In this document: positions 1 through 6,361 of the stretch, in pieces
Layout of the letters: each line of letters starts with the position of its first letter
Numbering within the stretch: the first letter of the stretch is position 1
Made by a program: the position numbers and the translations under genes
From: Rhizobium sp. Q54
GTDB lineage: Bacteria > Pseudomonadota > Alphaproteobacteria > Rhizobiales > Beijerinckiaceae
Reading direction: 5' to 3'
Assembly (NCBI GenBank): GCA_945903655.1
Contig: CAMDOY010000159.1
Coordinates: forward strand, 1-7,878
DNA length: 7,878 nt
The notes under the pieces: model-generated
The model's database searches: none
The model's input: only the letters and a program-made list of their open reading frames with translations
Told to the model about the DNA's origin: nothing

Positions 1-130
1 CAGCGACGACCAGATCCTCGACGCTCTCGGCGCCCATCCCATCCTCATGCAACGGCCCATCGTGGCCTCCGACAAGGGCGTGCGCCTCTGCCGCCCGCTC
101 GAGCGGGTGCATGAAATCGTGGAGCTGTGA
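1..130 (+). CDS. arsC: Arsenate reductase, ArsC family (3' end only)
   Basis: Only the last 42 codons are inside the window; the frame is open from base 2 and ends at TGA 128-130. The fragment reads as the C-terminal part of glutaredoxin-coupled ArsC reductases, with the sequence AHPILMQRPIV followed by KGVRLCRP. In the characterised family member (plasmid R773 ArsC) arginines in these two segments help bind arsenate or arsenite, and both are present here (QRP and LCRP). The family reduces arsenate to arsenite in the cytoplasm using glutathione and glutaredoxin. The catalytic Cys near the N-terminus lies outside the window and cannot be checked. Some relatives in the ArsC/Spx/YffB fold have other roles, so arsenate reduction is a family-level inference. 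The gene converges on ftsH and shares a terminator with it; no other ars gene is visible. Confidence 0.8.
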   Translation, partial: SDDQILDALGAHPILMQRPIVASDKGVRLCRPLERVHEIVEL

Positions 131-153
131 GCGGGGGCTAAGCCTCAAAAACA

Positions 154-179
154 AAAGGCCCGGAGCGATCCGGGCCTTT
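154..179. terminator. Bidirectional rho-independent terminator between arsC and ftsH
   Basis: A perfect 10-bp stem pairs AAAGGCCCGG (154-163) with CCGGGCCTTT (170-179) around a 6-nt loop. On the minus strand it lies 21 nt past the ftsH stop and is followed by a T-rich run (TTTTGTTTTT, complement of 146-155), so it is a strong ftsH terminator. On the plus strand it begins 23 nt after the arsC stop with a shorter T run. It therefore probably serves both convergent genes. Confidence 0.9.
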
Positions 180-200
180 CGCGTATTTGTCCGCCAAACC

Positions 201-2129
201 TCAGGCCAGCGGCTGGGGCTCCAGCCCGCCCGGCGTATCGGGGCCGGGCTTGCGGTTCTTGCCTGCGGAGGGAACCATGGTCGAGGAGCGCGGGGTGCTC
301 GGGGGCTCCGAGGAATCGCGCTGGGGCTGGCGGCCCGCCAGAAGGCCGATGATCTCGTCGCCGGTCAGCGTCTCATATTCGAGCAGCGCCTTGGCGACGG
401 TTTCCAGACCGTCCCGCTTCTCCGTGAGGATGCGGCGCGCATCTTCCTGACCATTGTTGACGAGGCGGCGAACCTCCGCGTCGATGGTCTGGGCGGTGGC
501 TTCCGAGACCGCGCGCTGGCGGCCCATGGACATGCCTAGGAAGACTTCGTCGTTGTTGTCCCCATAGGCGACGGTGCCCAGCTCGTCCGAATAGCCCAGG
601 CGCGTGACCATGGCGCGGGCCATGCGGGTGGCCTGTTCGATGTCGCTGGAGGCGCCGGAGGTGATGTTCTCCTTGCCGAAGATCAGCTCCTCCGCCACGC
701 GCCCGCCCATAGCGACCGCAAGATCCGAGGTGAACTCGATGTAACGCTTGGAGAGGCGATCCCCTTCGGGAAGGCGCATCACCAGACCCAGCGCCCGACC
801 GCGCGGAATGATCGTCGCCTTGTGGACGGGATCGCTGGCGGGGACGGAGAGGGCGACCACCGCATGGCCGGCCTCGTGATAGGCGGTGAGGCGCTTCTCA
901 TCCTCGGACATGACCATGGACCGGCGTTCCGCGCCCATCATCACCTTGTCCTTGGCGTCCTCGAACTCGACCATGGTGACGATGCGCTTGCCACGCCGCG
1001 CCGCCATGAGGGCCGCCTCGTTGACGAGGTTCATCAGGTCGGCGCCCGAGAAACCCGGGGTGCCGCGCGCCACGGTGCGCAGCTCCACATCGGGAGAGAG
1101 CGGCACCTTGCGCACATGGACCTTCAGGATCTTCTCGCGACCGTTCACATCCGGCAGCGGGACCACGATCTGACGGTCGAAACGGCCCGGACGCAGCAGG
1201 GCGGGGTCCAGCACGTCCGGACGGTTGGTCGCGGCGATGATGATGATGCCTTCATTGGCCTCAAAGCCGTCCATCTCCACCAGCAGCTGGTTGAGGGTCT
1301 GCTCGCGCTCGTCATTGCCGCCGCCAAGACCGGCGCCGCGATGGCGACCGACCGCGTCGATTTCGTCAATGAAGATGATGCAGGGCGCGTTCTTCTTGGC
1401 CTGTTCGAACATGTCGCGCACGCGGCTCGCGCCCACGCCCACGAACATTTCCACGAAGTCCGAGCCCGAGATGGTGAAGAAGGGCACGTTGGCTTCGCCA
1501 GCGACCGCCCGGGCGGTCAGGGTCTTGCCGGTGCCCGGAGGGCCAACGAGCAGCACGCCGCGCGGAATGCGCCCGCCAAGCCGCTGGAATTTCTGGGGAT
1601 CGCGCAGGAATTCGACAATCTCCTGCAAATCCTCCTTGGCCTCGTCCACGCCCGCCACCTCCTCGAAGGTGATGCGCCCGTGGGCCTCCGTCAGAAGTTT
1701 CGCCTTGGATTTGCCAAAGCCCATGGCTTTCCCGCCGGCCCCCTGCATCTGCCGGGACAGGAAGATCCAGACTCCCAGGAAGGCGATCAAGGGCAGGCCA
1801 TTGACCAGCAGGGTCACCAGCCACGAATTGCCATCGGAGGGCGGGCGCGCGGTGATCGCGACGTTCTTCTTGTAGAGCGTCTGCACCAGCGTGGGATCGT
1901 TGGGCGCATAGGTCGCGAAGGCGCTGTTGTCGATGTAGCGGCCTGTCACCTCATGCCCGGCGATCGTGACTTCGCGGACGCGGCCCTGATCGACCTCGGT
2001 GAGCAATTGACTGAAGCTGATCTCCGTCGCCTGGGACCTTTGTCCCGGATTCTGGAACAGCATGACGAGGGCCACCACCAGCAGAAAGATGATGACCCAG
2101 AGGGCGAAATTCCGGAAGTTCGGATTCAT
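201..2129 (-). CDS. ftsH: ATP-dependent zinc metalloprotease FtsH
   Basis: This 642-residue protein is a full-length FtsH, the hexameric inner-membrane AAA+ protease that degrades misfolded membrane proteins and short-lived regulators. Residues 8-25 and 103-124 are the two membrane segments flanking a periplasmic domain. The AAA domain has Walker A GPPGTGKT (196-203), Walker B IIFIDE (251-256), the pore motif FVG (229-231) and the second region of homology with arginine fingers R313 and R316. The protease domain has HEAGH (418-422), and D496 (in SGASSD) is the expected third zinc ligand. The tail from about 603 is Pro/Ser-rich and probably disordered. The ATG is preceded by AAGGA 8 nt upstream. 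The gene follows tilS on the same strand after 147 bp that contain a promoter, so it can be transcribed on its own. No glmM follows it. Confidence 0.98.
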   Translation of the reverse strand: MNPNFRNFALWVIIFLLVVALVMLFQNPGQRSQATEISFSQLLTEVDQGRVREVTIAGHEVTGRYIDNSAFATYAPNDPTLVQTLYKKNVAITARPPSDGNSWLVTLLVNGLPLIAFLGVWIFLSRQMQGAGGKAMGFGKSKAKLLTEAHGRITFEEVAGVDEAKEDLQEIVEFLRDPQKFQRLGGRIPRGVLLVGPPGTGKTLTARAVAGEANVPFFTISGSDFVEMFVGVGASRVRDMFEQAKKNAPCIIFIDEIDAVGRHRGAGLGGGNDEREQTLNQLLVEMDGFEANEGIIIIAATNRPDVLDPALLRPGRFDRQIVVPLPDVNGREKILKVHVRKVPLSPDVELRTVARGTPGFSGADLMNLVNEAALMAARRGKRIVTMVEFEDAKDKVMMGAERRSMVMSEDEKRLTAYHEAGHAVVALSVPASDPVHKATIIPRGRALGLVMRLPEGDRLSKRYIEFTSDLAVAMGGRVAEELIFGKENITSGASSDIEQATRMARAMVTRLGYSDELGTVAYGDNNDEVFLGMSMGRQRAVSEATAQTIDAEVRRLVNNGQEDARRILTEKRDGLETVAKALLEYETLTGDEIIGLLAGRQPQRDSSEPPSTPRSSTMVPSAGKNRKPGPDTPGGLEPQPLA

Positions 2130-2189
2130 CTGTGATCCTTGTGCGATCCCCGCGTGGATTCGAACGAAACCATGCTGGCCGCTAACTGC

Positions 2190-2218
2190 AATTTAGGCGT
2201 CCGAAGTGGGATTGCCAA
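2190..2218 (-). promoter_or_regulatory. Sigma70-like promoter of ftsH
   Basis: On the minus strand TTGGCA (2218-2213) is separated by exactly 17 nt from TAAATT (2195-2190). Transcription would begin near 2183, giving a leader of about 50 nt that contains a GANTC site (2157-2161). The elements do not resemble the sigma32 consensus (CTTGAA and CCCATNT), so heat induction is not evident here. Confidence 0.6.
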
Positions 2219-2276
2219 GGGAAGGCCCCCAGCTTTCCTGTCTCAGGGGTGACGAAGTCACGGTATTGTTAAGAAA

Positions 2277-3302
2277 TCAAGCCTCCGACGAGCGCTCGGC
2301 GGGCTTCTGGCGTCGTGGCGGCGCCTTGACCACAAGCAACCGCCCTGAAGGGGTCACGCTGACAAGGGTTCCGGCAAGGCTCGCGCGAAAAGGCTCCCCC
2401 TTCGCCATGGCGGCCTCCACCTTCGCCGCGAGACTTTCCAGCCGGTCGAGGCGCGGCGCGGCGTCGCCGATTCGGGCTACTTCCGCCTCCAGAATCCGCA
2501 GCAGCGCCTCCATGGGGACGGACCGTAGGGGTTCTGCGTCGCATTCGAAGCTGTCGTCCCCCACCAGCGGGGCGAGGCTGGCGCGCAGGCCCTCCACATA
2601 GGCCCGCAGGGCTTCATCCGCCCGGGCGGCCCGGCGTCCGAGGCGCAATAATTCCTCCCGGCCCAGCCCCTGCCCCGCCAGATCGATCAGCACTTTCTTG
2701 AGGGTGGTGCGGGCGTAGCGCGGATCGCGGTTCGAGGGATCCTGAAAGAAGCCCTGCCCCAGGGCCTCGCAATGGGCGACGAGGTCGGCCTTGGAGAGAG
2801 CAAGCAGGGGCCGCACGAGCGCAAGGGCGCCCCGCCGGGAGACCGGCGCCATGGCCGCCAGCCCCGCCACGCCGCTGCCGCGCAAAAGGCGAAAAAGAAT
2901 GGTTTCGGCCTGATCGTCCGCATGATGGCCGGTCAGCAGAACCTCCGCGCCGATCTCCCCGGCCAGATCCGCCAGAAGCCGATAGCGGGCGGCGCGGGCC
3001 AGTTCCTGCACCCGGGCCCTGGGCCGGTCGCCGGTCCAGGTGAGGATGGAATGGGGGATCTGGAGCGCAGCGGCCCATTGAGCCACCGCCTCCGCCTCGG
3101 CTCGGGAGCCCGGGCGCAGATCGTGATCGACCGTCGCCGCATGGATCTGAGGCCCGCCGCTGTCGCGCCAGCGGGCGGCCAGATGCAGCAGGGCCATGGA
3201 ATCGGGTCCGCCCGAGATCGCCACAAGGGCGATGCGCGGCGCCCCGGCGCAGGCGAAGAGGGCGCGGGGATCGAGCCCCGCCAGGGGCGATCCCTGGCTC
3301 AT
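2277..3302 (-). CDS. tilS: tRNA(Ile)-lysidine synthase TilS
   Basis: TilS uses ATP to attach lysine to C34 of the tRNA-Ile2 anticodon (CAU), changing its codon from AUG to AUA and its charging from Met to Ile; it is normally essential. The 341-residue protein has the N-type PP-loop SGGPDS at 30-35, VDHDLRPGS at 58-66, TGHHADDQAET at 124-134 and RLLRGSG at 138-144. The DPSNRDPRYAR segment follows at 188-198. The usual terminal Arg of that last motif is Lys (K202-K203), a mild departure. The length fits the short form with an N-terminal synthase domain and a reduced C-terminal region. The start lies 10 bp after the cpoB stop, with GAGG 8 nt upstream, so co-transcription with cpoB is likely. The nearest alternative is another PP-loop ATPase such as TtcA, but the motif set favours TilS. 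Confidence 0.95.
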   Translation of the reverse strand: MSQGSPLAGLDPRALFACAGAPRIALVAISGGPDSMALLHLAARWRDSGGPQIHAATVDHDLRPGSRAEAEAVAQWAAALQIPHSILTWTGDRPRARVQELARAARYRLLADLAGEIGAEVLLTGHHADDQAETILFRLLRGSGVAGLAAMAPVSRRGALALVRPLLALSKADLVAHCEALGQGFFQDPSNRDPRYARTTLKKVLIDLAGQGLGREELLRLGRRAARADEALRAYVEGLRASLAPLVGDDSFECDAEPLRSVPMEALLRILEAEVARIGDAAPRLDRLESLAAKVEAAMAKGEPFRASLAGTLVSVTPSGRLLVVKAPPRRQKPAERSSEA

Positions 3303-3312
3303 GCCCCTGGCC

Positions 3313-4509
3313 TCAGCACTGAACGCGCTTGCTCTCGCGCTCCGCGCTCACGCGAATGGCGGAGGGGGCGGCGGGATATTTGCGCCCGACTTCGCCGAAA
3401 GCCGCGCAGGCCTGCTCCTTCGCCCCGAGCTTTTCGAGGGAAAGCCCAAGCTTCACCAGGGCCTCGGGCGCCCGTGTGGCGCGGGGGAAGTCCACGGTCA
3501 CCTTCAGATATTGTTCCGCAGCCTCCCGGGCCCGGGCGCGGCGGAAATAGCTTTCGCCGAGAGAGAAGAGCGCCTCAGGCGTCAGCTTATCCCTGGGGTT
3601 TTTCTCCAGATAGCTGCGGAAGCGCTGCTCGGCGACGTCATATTGCCCATCCCGCAGGGCGGCGGCGGCGAGGTCATAGTCATTGGCGGGGGCTGGCGGC
3701 AGCGCAGCCATTTGCTGGGCGCCGGCCTGCGCCGAGGGCGACCCGGGCGCGCCTTCCGGCGCGAGGATGACGCGCGGCGCAGCGCCTTGCTGGGCCTGCC
3801 CCTGCAGGGTGGCGGTCGTGGTGGGGTCCGTGCCCGGGCTGCGGGGTTGGGCTGCGGCGAGGGGGCGGGGGTTGAGATCGACTGGCGCCTCGCCATCGTC
3901 CTCATCGCCCGCGTCCAGCGGGCCGGAGGGCAGGGCGGGTTTGCGCTGGGCCGTGGCTGCGACCGGCGGCGGGGCTGCGTTGGCGCCCGGCGCCATGGTG
4001 GTGAGATCGCGCGGGGCGCCCGGCGCAGTCGGGTCCTGGGCGGGATCGAAGGCGTCGCCCCGGCGGCGGGCAGGGCCATTGGTCTGCGCCAGCGGCGCGG
4101 CGGCGGGGGCGCTCTGGCCGATCACGGGATAGCCGTTCTCATTGAGGTCGGTGCGCTTGGGCTGGGCCGGGGGCGCCGCCGGGGCCTTGGGCGCGGGCTT
4201 TGTCGGCTTCATCTCATCAAAACGAAAATCGACGTCCTGCTGGAACTTGCGCAGCTGCTCCTCCAGCCGCTTCATCTGGAATTGCGTCTGCTCGAGCTGG
4301 CCGGTGAGGCTGCGGACCTGATTTTCCAGACGATCAATGCGCAGCTGGGCCGCGCCCGCATCCATCCCCTGCGCCTGTTCAAAGGCGGGGCCGGGCACAT
4401 CGGCGGGGGGCCGCAACAGTTGCGCGGACTGGCGGTCCTGCCCATGGGCGGCGCCCACAAGGGCGAAAAGTGCGAGGCTGCAGGCGGCCAGGACCTTCGA
4501 GGGTTTCAT
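3313..4509 (-). CDS. cpoB: Cell division coordinator CpoB (Tol-Pal system protein YbgF)
   Basis: This is a periplasmic protein of the Tol-Pal system; in E. coli CpoB links outer-membrane constriction to PBP1B-driven septal wall synthesis. I chose the ATG at 4509 (398 residues) because a GGGA lies 9 nt upstream. The frame also allows an ATG at 4518 (three more residues), but there GGGA touches the start. The numbering below uses the longer form. Residues 4-26 form a signal peptide ending AAHG. Residues about 57-104 are heptad-like with many Glu, Gln, Leu and Arg, matching the YbgF trimerisation coiled coil. Residues about 105-278 are a Pro/Ala/Gln-rich, probably disordered linker, much longer than in E. 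coli. Residues 279-400 hold TPR repeats (AALRDGQYDVAEQRF, ALFSLGESYFR, ALVKLGLSLEKLG). The stop lies 10 bp before tilS. pal lies upstream beyond a terminator. Confidence 0.93.
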   Translation of the reverse strand: MKPSKVLAACSLALFALVGAAHGQDRQSAQLLRPPADVPGPAFEQAQGMDAGAAQLRIDRLENQVRSLTGQLEQTQFQMKRLEEQLRKFQQDVDFRFDEMKPTKPAPKAPAAPPAQPKRTDLNENGYPVIGQSAPAAAPLAQTNGPARRRGDAFDPAQDPTAPGAPRDLTTMAPGANAAPPPVAATAQRKPALPSGPLDAGDEDDGEAPVDLNPRPLAAAQPRSPGTDPTTTATLQGQAQQGAAPRVILAPEGAPGSPSAQAGAQQMAALPPAPANDYDLAAAALRDGQYDVAEQRFRSYLEKNPRDKLTPEALFSLGESYFRRARAREAAEQYLKVTVDFPRATRAPEALVKLGLSLEKLGAKEQACAAFGEVGRKYPAAPSAIRVSAERESKRVQC

Positions 4510-4564
4510 CAGGGTCATTCCCGGGTGTTCACAAATCGATCATTTACCATAGCGGCGCGAGTTC

Positions 4565-4579
4565 GGCCAAAGTTTGGTC
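4565..4579. repeat. Near-perfect inverted repeat upstream of cpoB
   Basis: GGCCAAA (4565-4571) and TTTGGTC (4573-4579) form a dyad around one central base, with one mismatch. It sits about 55 bp before the cpoB start and overlaps the first of three direct repeats. A regulator-binding site is possible; nothing in the sequence names the regulator. Confidence 0.4.
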
Positions 4580-4631
4580 AAGATAGGAAAAAGCCAAGAT
4601 CAAGGCATGAAAAAGGTCAAGGCCGTGAAAA
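4576..4631. repeat. Three imperfect 17-bp direct repeats upstream of cpoB
   Basis: The copies are GGTCAAGATAGGAAAAA (4576-4592), GATCAAGGCATGAAAAA (4598-4614) and GGTCAAGGCCGTGAAAA (4615-4631). Copies two and three abut; copies one and two are 5 nt apart. On the minus strand each copy ends in TTGACC or TTGATC, which resembles a -35 element, but I find no convincing -10 at the right distance for any of them. They lie in the 209-bp gap between the pal stop and the chosen cpoB start. Confidence 0.55.
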
Positions 4632-4670
4632 GGCCAAACTGATGAAGAGCACAGGCCCGCCCAAACGCAA

Positions 4671-4694
4671 ACGGCGCCCCCGAGGGAGCGCCGT
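4671..4694 (-). terminator. Rho-independent terminator after pal
   Basis: ACGGCGC (4671-4677) pairs with GCGCCGT (4688-4694). Two further inner G-C pairs follow past one mismatch, with a 4-nt loop. The stem begins 24 nt after the pal stop. On the minus strand it is followed by TTGCGTTTGGG, a weak T tract, so termination may be partial. It separates pal from cpoB. Confidence 0.65.
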
Positions 4695-4718
4695 CGCAGG
4701 CAAGGCCTTTGATGGGGA

Positions 4719-5234
4719 TCAGGAATTGCCGCCGCTGAGCACCGTCACCGCGCGGCGGTTCTGGGACCAGCAGGAGATGTCGTCGCAGACCGCGACGGGG
4801 CGTTCCTTGCCATAGCTGATCGTGCGCATGCGCGAGGCGGTGACGCCCTTGGCGATCAGATAATTCTTGGCGGTTTCGGCGCGGCGTGCGCCGAGCGCGA
4901 AGTTATATTCGCGGGTGCCGCGCTCATCCGCATGGCCTTCCATGGCGAAGGTGTAGCGGGGATATTGCTGCAGCCAGCGCGCCTGCTTGTCGAGGGTGGC
5001 CTGACCCAGGGAGGTCAGCTCCGTCGAGTCCGTCTCGAACAGCACGCGGTCGCCCACATTGCTGATGAAATCCTGCGGGCTGCCAGGGGTGGCCATGCCC
5101 GCGCCCTGACGACCGGCCAGGCCGCCGCCGAGCCCGTTGGCGTCCTCCGGGTTCTTGGAGCAAGCGGCCATCGAAAGGGCGGCCGTCAAGGCGAAAACAA
5201 GCTTCAGGCCGCGGCCGCTTGAAAGAAACATCAT
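4719..5234 (-). CDS. pal: Peptidoglycan-associated lipoprotein Pal
   Basis: Pal is the outer-membrane lipoprotein that binds diaminopimelate in peptidoglycan and exchanges with TolB during envelope constriction. The 171-residue precursor has a lipoprotein signal with lipidated Cys25 (MAAC; Met at -3 where Leu is usual). Ser26 does not signal inner-membrane retention. A Gly-rich tether (about 30-50) leads to an OmpA-like domain (about 62-168). That domain contains GHADERG (100-106) and NFALGARRA (111-119), in which D103 and R118 match the DAP-binding pair of OmpA. VAVCDDISCWSQNRRAVTVL contains two cysteines, C150 and C155, that could form a periplasmic disulfide. The ATG has AGGAG 7 nt upstream; a second ATG follows directly. 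tolB is not upstream, and a terminator separates pal from cpoB, so pal looks like its own unit. I found no convincing -35/-10 pair for it. Confidence 0.97.
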   Translation of the reverse strand: MMFLSSGRGLKLVFALTAALSMAACSKNPEDANGLGGGLAGRQGAGMATPGSPQDFISNVGDRVLFETDSTELTSLGQATLDKQARWLQQYPRYTFAMEGHADERGTREYNFALGARRAETAKNYLIAKGVTASRMRTISYGKERPVAVCDDISCWSQNRRAVTVLSGGNS

Positions 5235-5360
5235 CCCGGTACTCCTTCTCGATCCGGATACAGGCCCACCACCTAGCCCGGCGATGGTTAATTCAAGGTT
5301 TCATCAACCTTGTTCGTGAGTTGTGCGATGCGATCAAACGCCGTTCATCGATTCTTATGG

Positions 5361-5376
5361 TTAAGCCGGGGTTAAC
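5361..5376. promoter_or_regulatory. CtrA-like box, pal-proximal
   Basis: TTAA (5361-5364), exactly 7 nt, then TTAAC (5372-5376): a full match to the alphaproteobacterial CtrA consensus TTAA-N7-TTAAC. It also matches when read on the minus strand. It lies 127 bp from the pal start and 6 nt from a GATTC (CcrM-type GANTC) site at 5350-5354. Binding is inferred, not shown. Confidence 0.55.
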
Positions 5377-5396
5377 GGCGCCATTGTGACGGGAAA

Positions 5397-5423
5397 GGGG
5401 CGCGGCTTCGATTGCGGCGCCCC
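5397..5423. other. GC-rich hairpin in the pal/omp1 divergent region
   Basis: GGGGCGC (5397-5403) pairs perfectly with GCGCCCC (5417-5423) around a 13-nt loop. There is no T tract on the plus side and only TTT on the minus side, so it is a poor terminator. It lies between the two CtrA-like boxes; its role is unknown. Confidence 0.4.
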
Positions 5424-5477
5424 GTTGCATGAAAAGCGCAGCTCCCGCCGCCCGAGGTCAGACCTTCTCAGACATGG

Positions 5478-5493
5478 TTAACCCGAAGTTAAC
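5478..5493. promoter_or_regulatory. CtrA-like box, omp1-proximal
   Basis: TTAA (5478-5481), 7 nt, then TTAAC (5489-5493), again a full consensus match on both strands. With flanks (5474-5494) it agrees with the first box (5357-5377) at 18 of 21 positions, including ATGGTTAA and GTTAACG. It is 64 bp before the omp1 start, where CtrA boxes often overlap a -35. No clear -10 follows, so activation and repression are both possible. Confidence 0.55.
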
Positions 5494-5557
5494 GTTCTTT
5501 CTTCATCTTTCCTTTCAGCAACGTGGCGCGTGGCGTCCGTGACCGGAAGGACAATTC

Positions 5558-6361
5558 GTGTCGAGAGCCATGCTTTTGGGGGGTCTGCTCGCCCTCTTGA
5601 CCGGCGCCGCCAGCGCTGCGGACATTCTGCCTCCCGCGCCATCTCTGGATTCGGCCCATTTGCGGGGCAGGTTCGAGCTTGAAGCGGGCGCCTATGTGCG
5701 GGCCGACGCGAGCTTTGGCTGGCTGGCGGGGCGCAACGCAGTCTCCACCTTCACCTCCGATGTGGCTTCCTTTCGCTTTGATGCGACAAGGTTCGAGCGC
5801 GCCCCCATCACGGGCCTTGGTGTGGGGTATCAACTCAATGGATTTCTGCGCACCGATCTGACGGTCGAGCAGCGGGGATCTGCCCGCTATCAGGGTTCGG
5901 CGTCTTATGTGGATGGCGCTGTTTGCGGGGCCGCGCGCTGTGCTGACGCCTATGCGGGCGCCATCCGCAGCACGCTTGTCATGGCCAACGCCTATGGGGA
6001 AATCGGCTCCTGGTTCGATGTCACGCCCTTCGTGGGGCTGGGCTTGGGGCTGGCGCGCCACACTTTTGAACCGGTGAGCCTGCCTGCGGGCAATGGCCAT
6101 GGCGCGGGTCAATCCGCAGGCGCCATGCAGACACGTTTCGCTTTCGCGCTGATGACGGGCCTCGCCTATGATCTGACGCCGCAGATCAAGGTGGAGACGA
6201 GTTACCGTTATGTGAACATGGGCGCGGCGCGCAGCGGCGTCATCACCTGCGCAATCCCCGCTGGCGCCTGCGTGGGGCAGACCCAGCGGATCGGGCTCGC
6301 CGCCCATGATTTGCGGATCGGATTGCGCTATGCGCTGTCGGACGGGTCATCGCAGGACTGA
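5558..6361 (+). CDS. Outer-membrane beta-barrel protein, Omp25/Omp31-like (omp1)
   Basis: This 267-residue precursor is probably a small beta-barrel of the outer membrane. I chose the GTG start because GGAAGG lies 7 nt upstream; the ATG at 5570 is 19 nt from that site. Residues 1-20 are a signal peptide ending ASA, followed by ADILPPAP, the AAD-x-P-type mature start common in rhizobial Omp25/Omp31 proteins. Alternating strand patterns include VGYQLNGFLRTDLTVEQR (89-106), TPFVGLGLGLARHTF (156-170), GLAYDLTPQIKVETSYRYV (201-219) and HDLRIGLRYAL (250-260). Two Cys pairs, C123/C128 and C231/C238, lie in presumed loops and could form disulfides. It resembles omp2 along its length, so the two arose by duplication. 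The specific function (structural, porin or ligand binding) cannot be told from sequence. Confidence 0.85.
   Translation: MSRAMLLGGLLALLTGAASAADILPPAPSLDSAHLRGRFELEAGAYVRADASFGWLAGRNAVSTFTSDVASFRFDATRFERAPITGLGVGYQLNGFLRTDLTVEQRGSARYQGSASYVDGAVCGAARCADAYAGAIRSTLVMANAYGEIGSWFDVTPFVGLGLGLARHTFEPVSLPAGNGHGAGQSAGAMQTRFAFALMTGLAYDLTPQIKVETSYRYVNMGAARSGVITCAIPAGACVGQTQRIGLAAHDLRIGLRYALSDGSSQD

Larger units (their letters stand above)
5235..5557. other. Divergent intergenic region between pal and omp1
   Basis: This 323-bp stretch has no supported gene. It holds two CtrA-like boxes (5361-5376 and 5478-5493), a GANTC site (5350-5354), a degenerate third box (from 5284), a 7-bp GC-rich hairpin (5397-5423) and a pyrimidine-rich run (about 5494-5517). 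The ribosome binding sites of both flanking genes lie at its ends. It probably holds both divergent promoters, though classical sigma70 hexamers are not obvious. Confidence 0.7.

Noticed and set aside
822..2135. A 437-codon open frame on the plus strand opposite ftsH
   Set aside because: It is antisense to a clear full-length FtsH, has low-complexity His/Arg/Gly-rich composition and no recognisable domain. Long antisense frames are expected in GC-rich DNA.
2237..2261. Two small adjacent hairpins (CCTG/CAGG and GTGAC/GTCAC) just after tilS
   Set aside because: Stems of 4 and 5 bp without a T run on the minus strand are too weak to call a terminator; the ftsH promoter follows directly.
4608..4643. 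A tiny lysine-rich plus-strand frame starting within the 17-bp repeats
   Set aside because: It is about 11 codons long, has no ribosome binding site, and its lysines come from the A-rich repeat units.
3196..4815. A 539-codon plus-strand open frame crossing tilS, cpoB and the start of pal in antisense
   Set aside because: It spans three well-supported genes on the other strand and the pal terminator, and its translation is Gly/Arg/Leu-rich without motifs.
5268..5296. A possible pal promoter with TTGAAT and TAGGT-like hexamers on the minus strand
   Set aside because: The spacing is 14-15 nt and the -10 match is poor, so I do not list it as a promoter.
5489..6307. A 272-codon minus-strand frame opposite omp1
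   Set aside because: omp1 has a signal peptide, a good ribosome binding site and a paralogue next door. The antisense frame has none of these and would run into the CtrA-like box.
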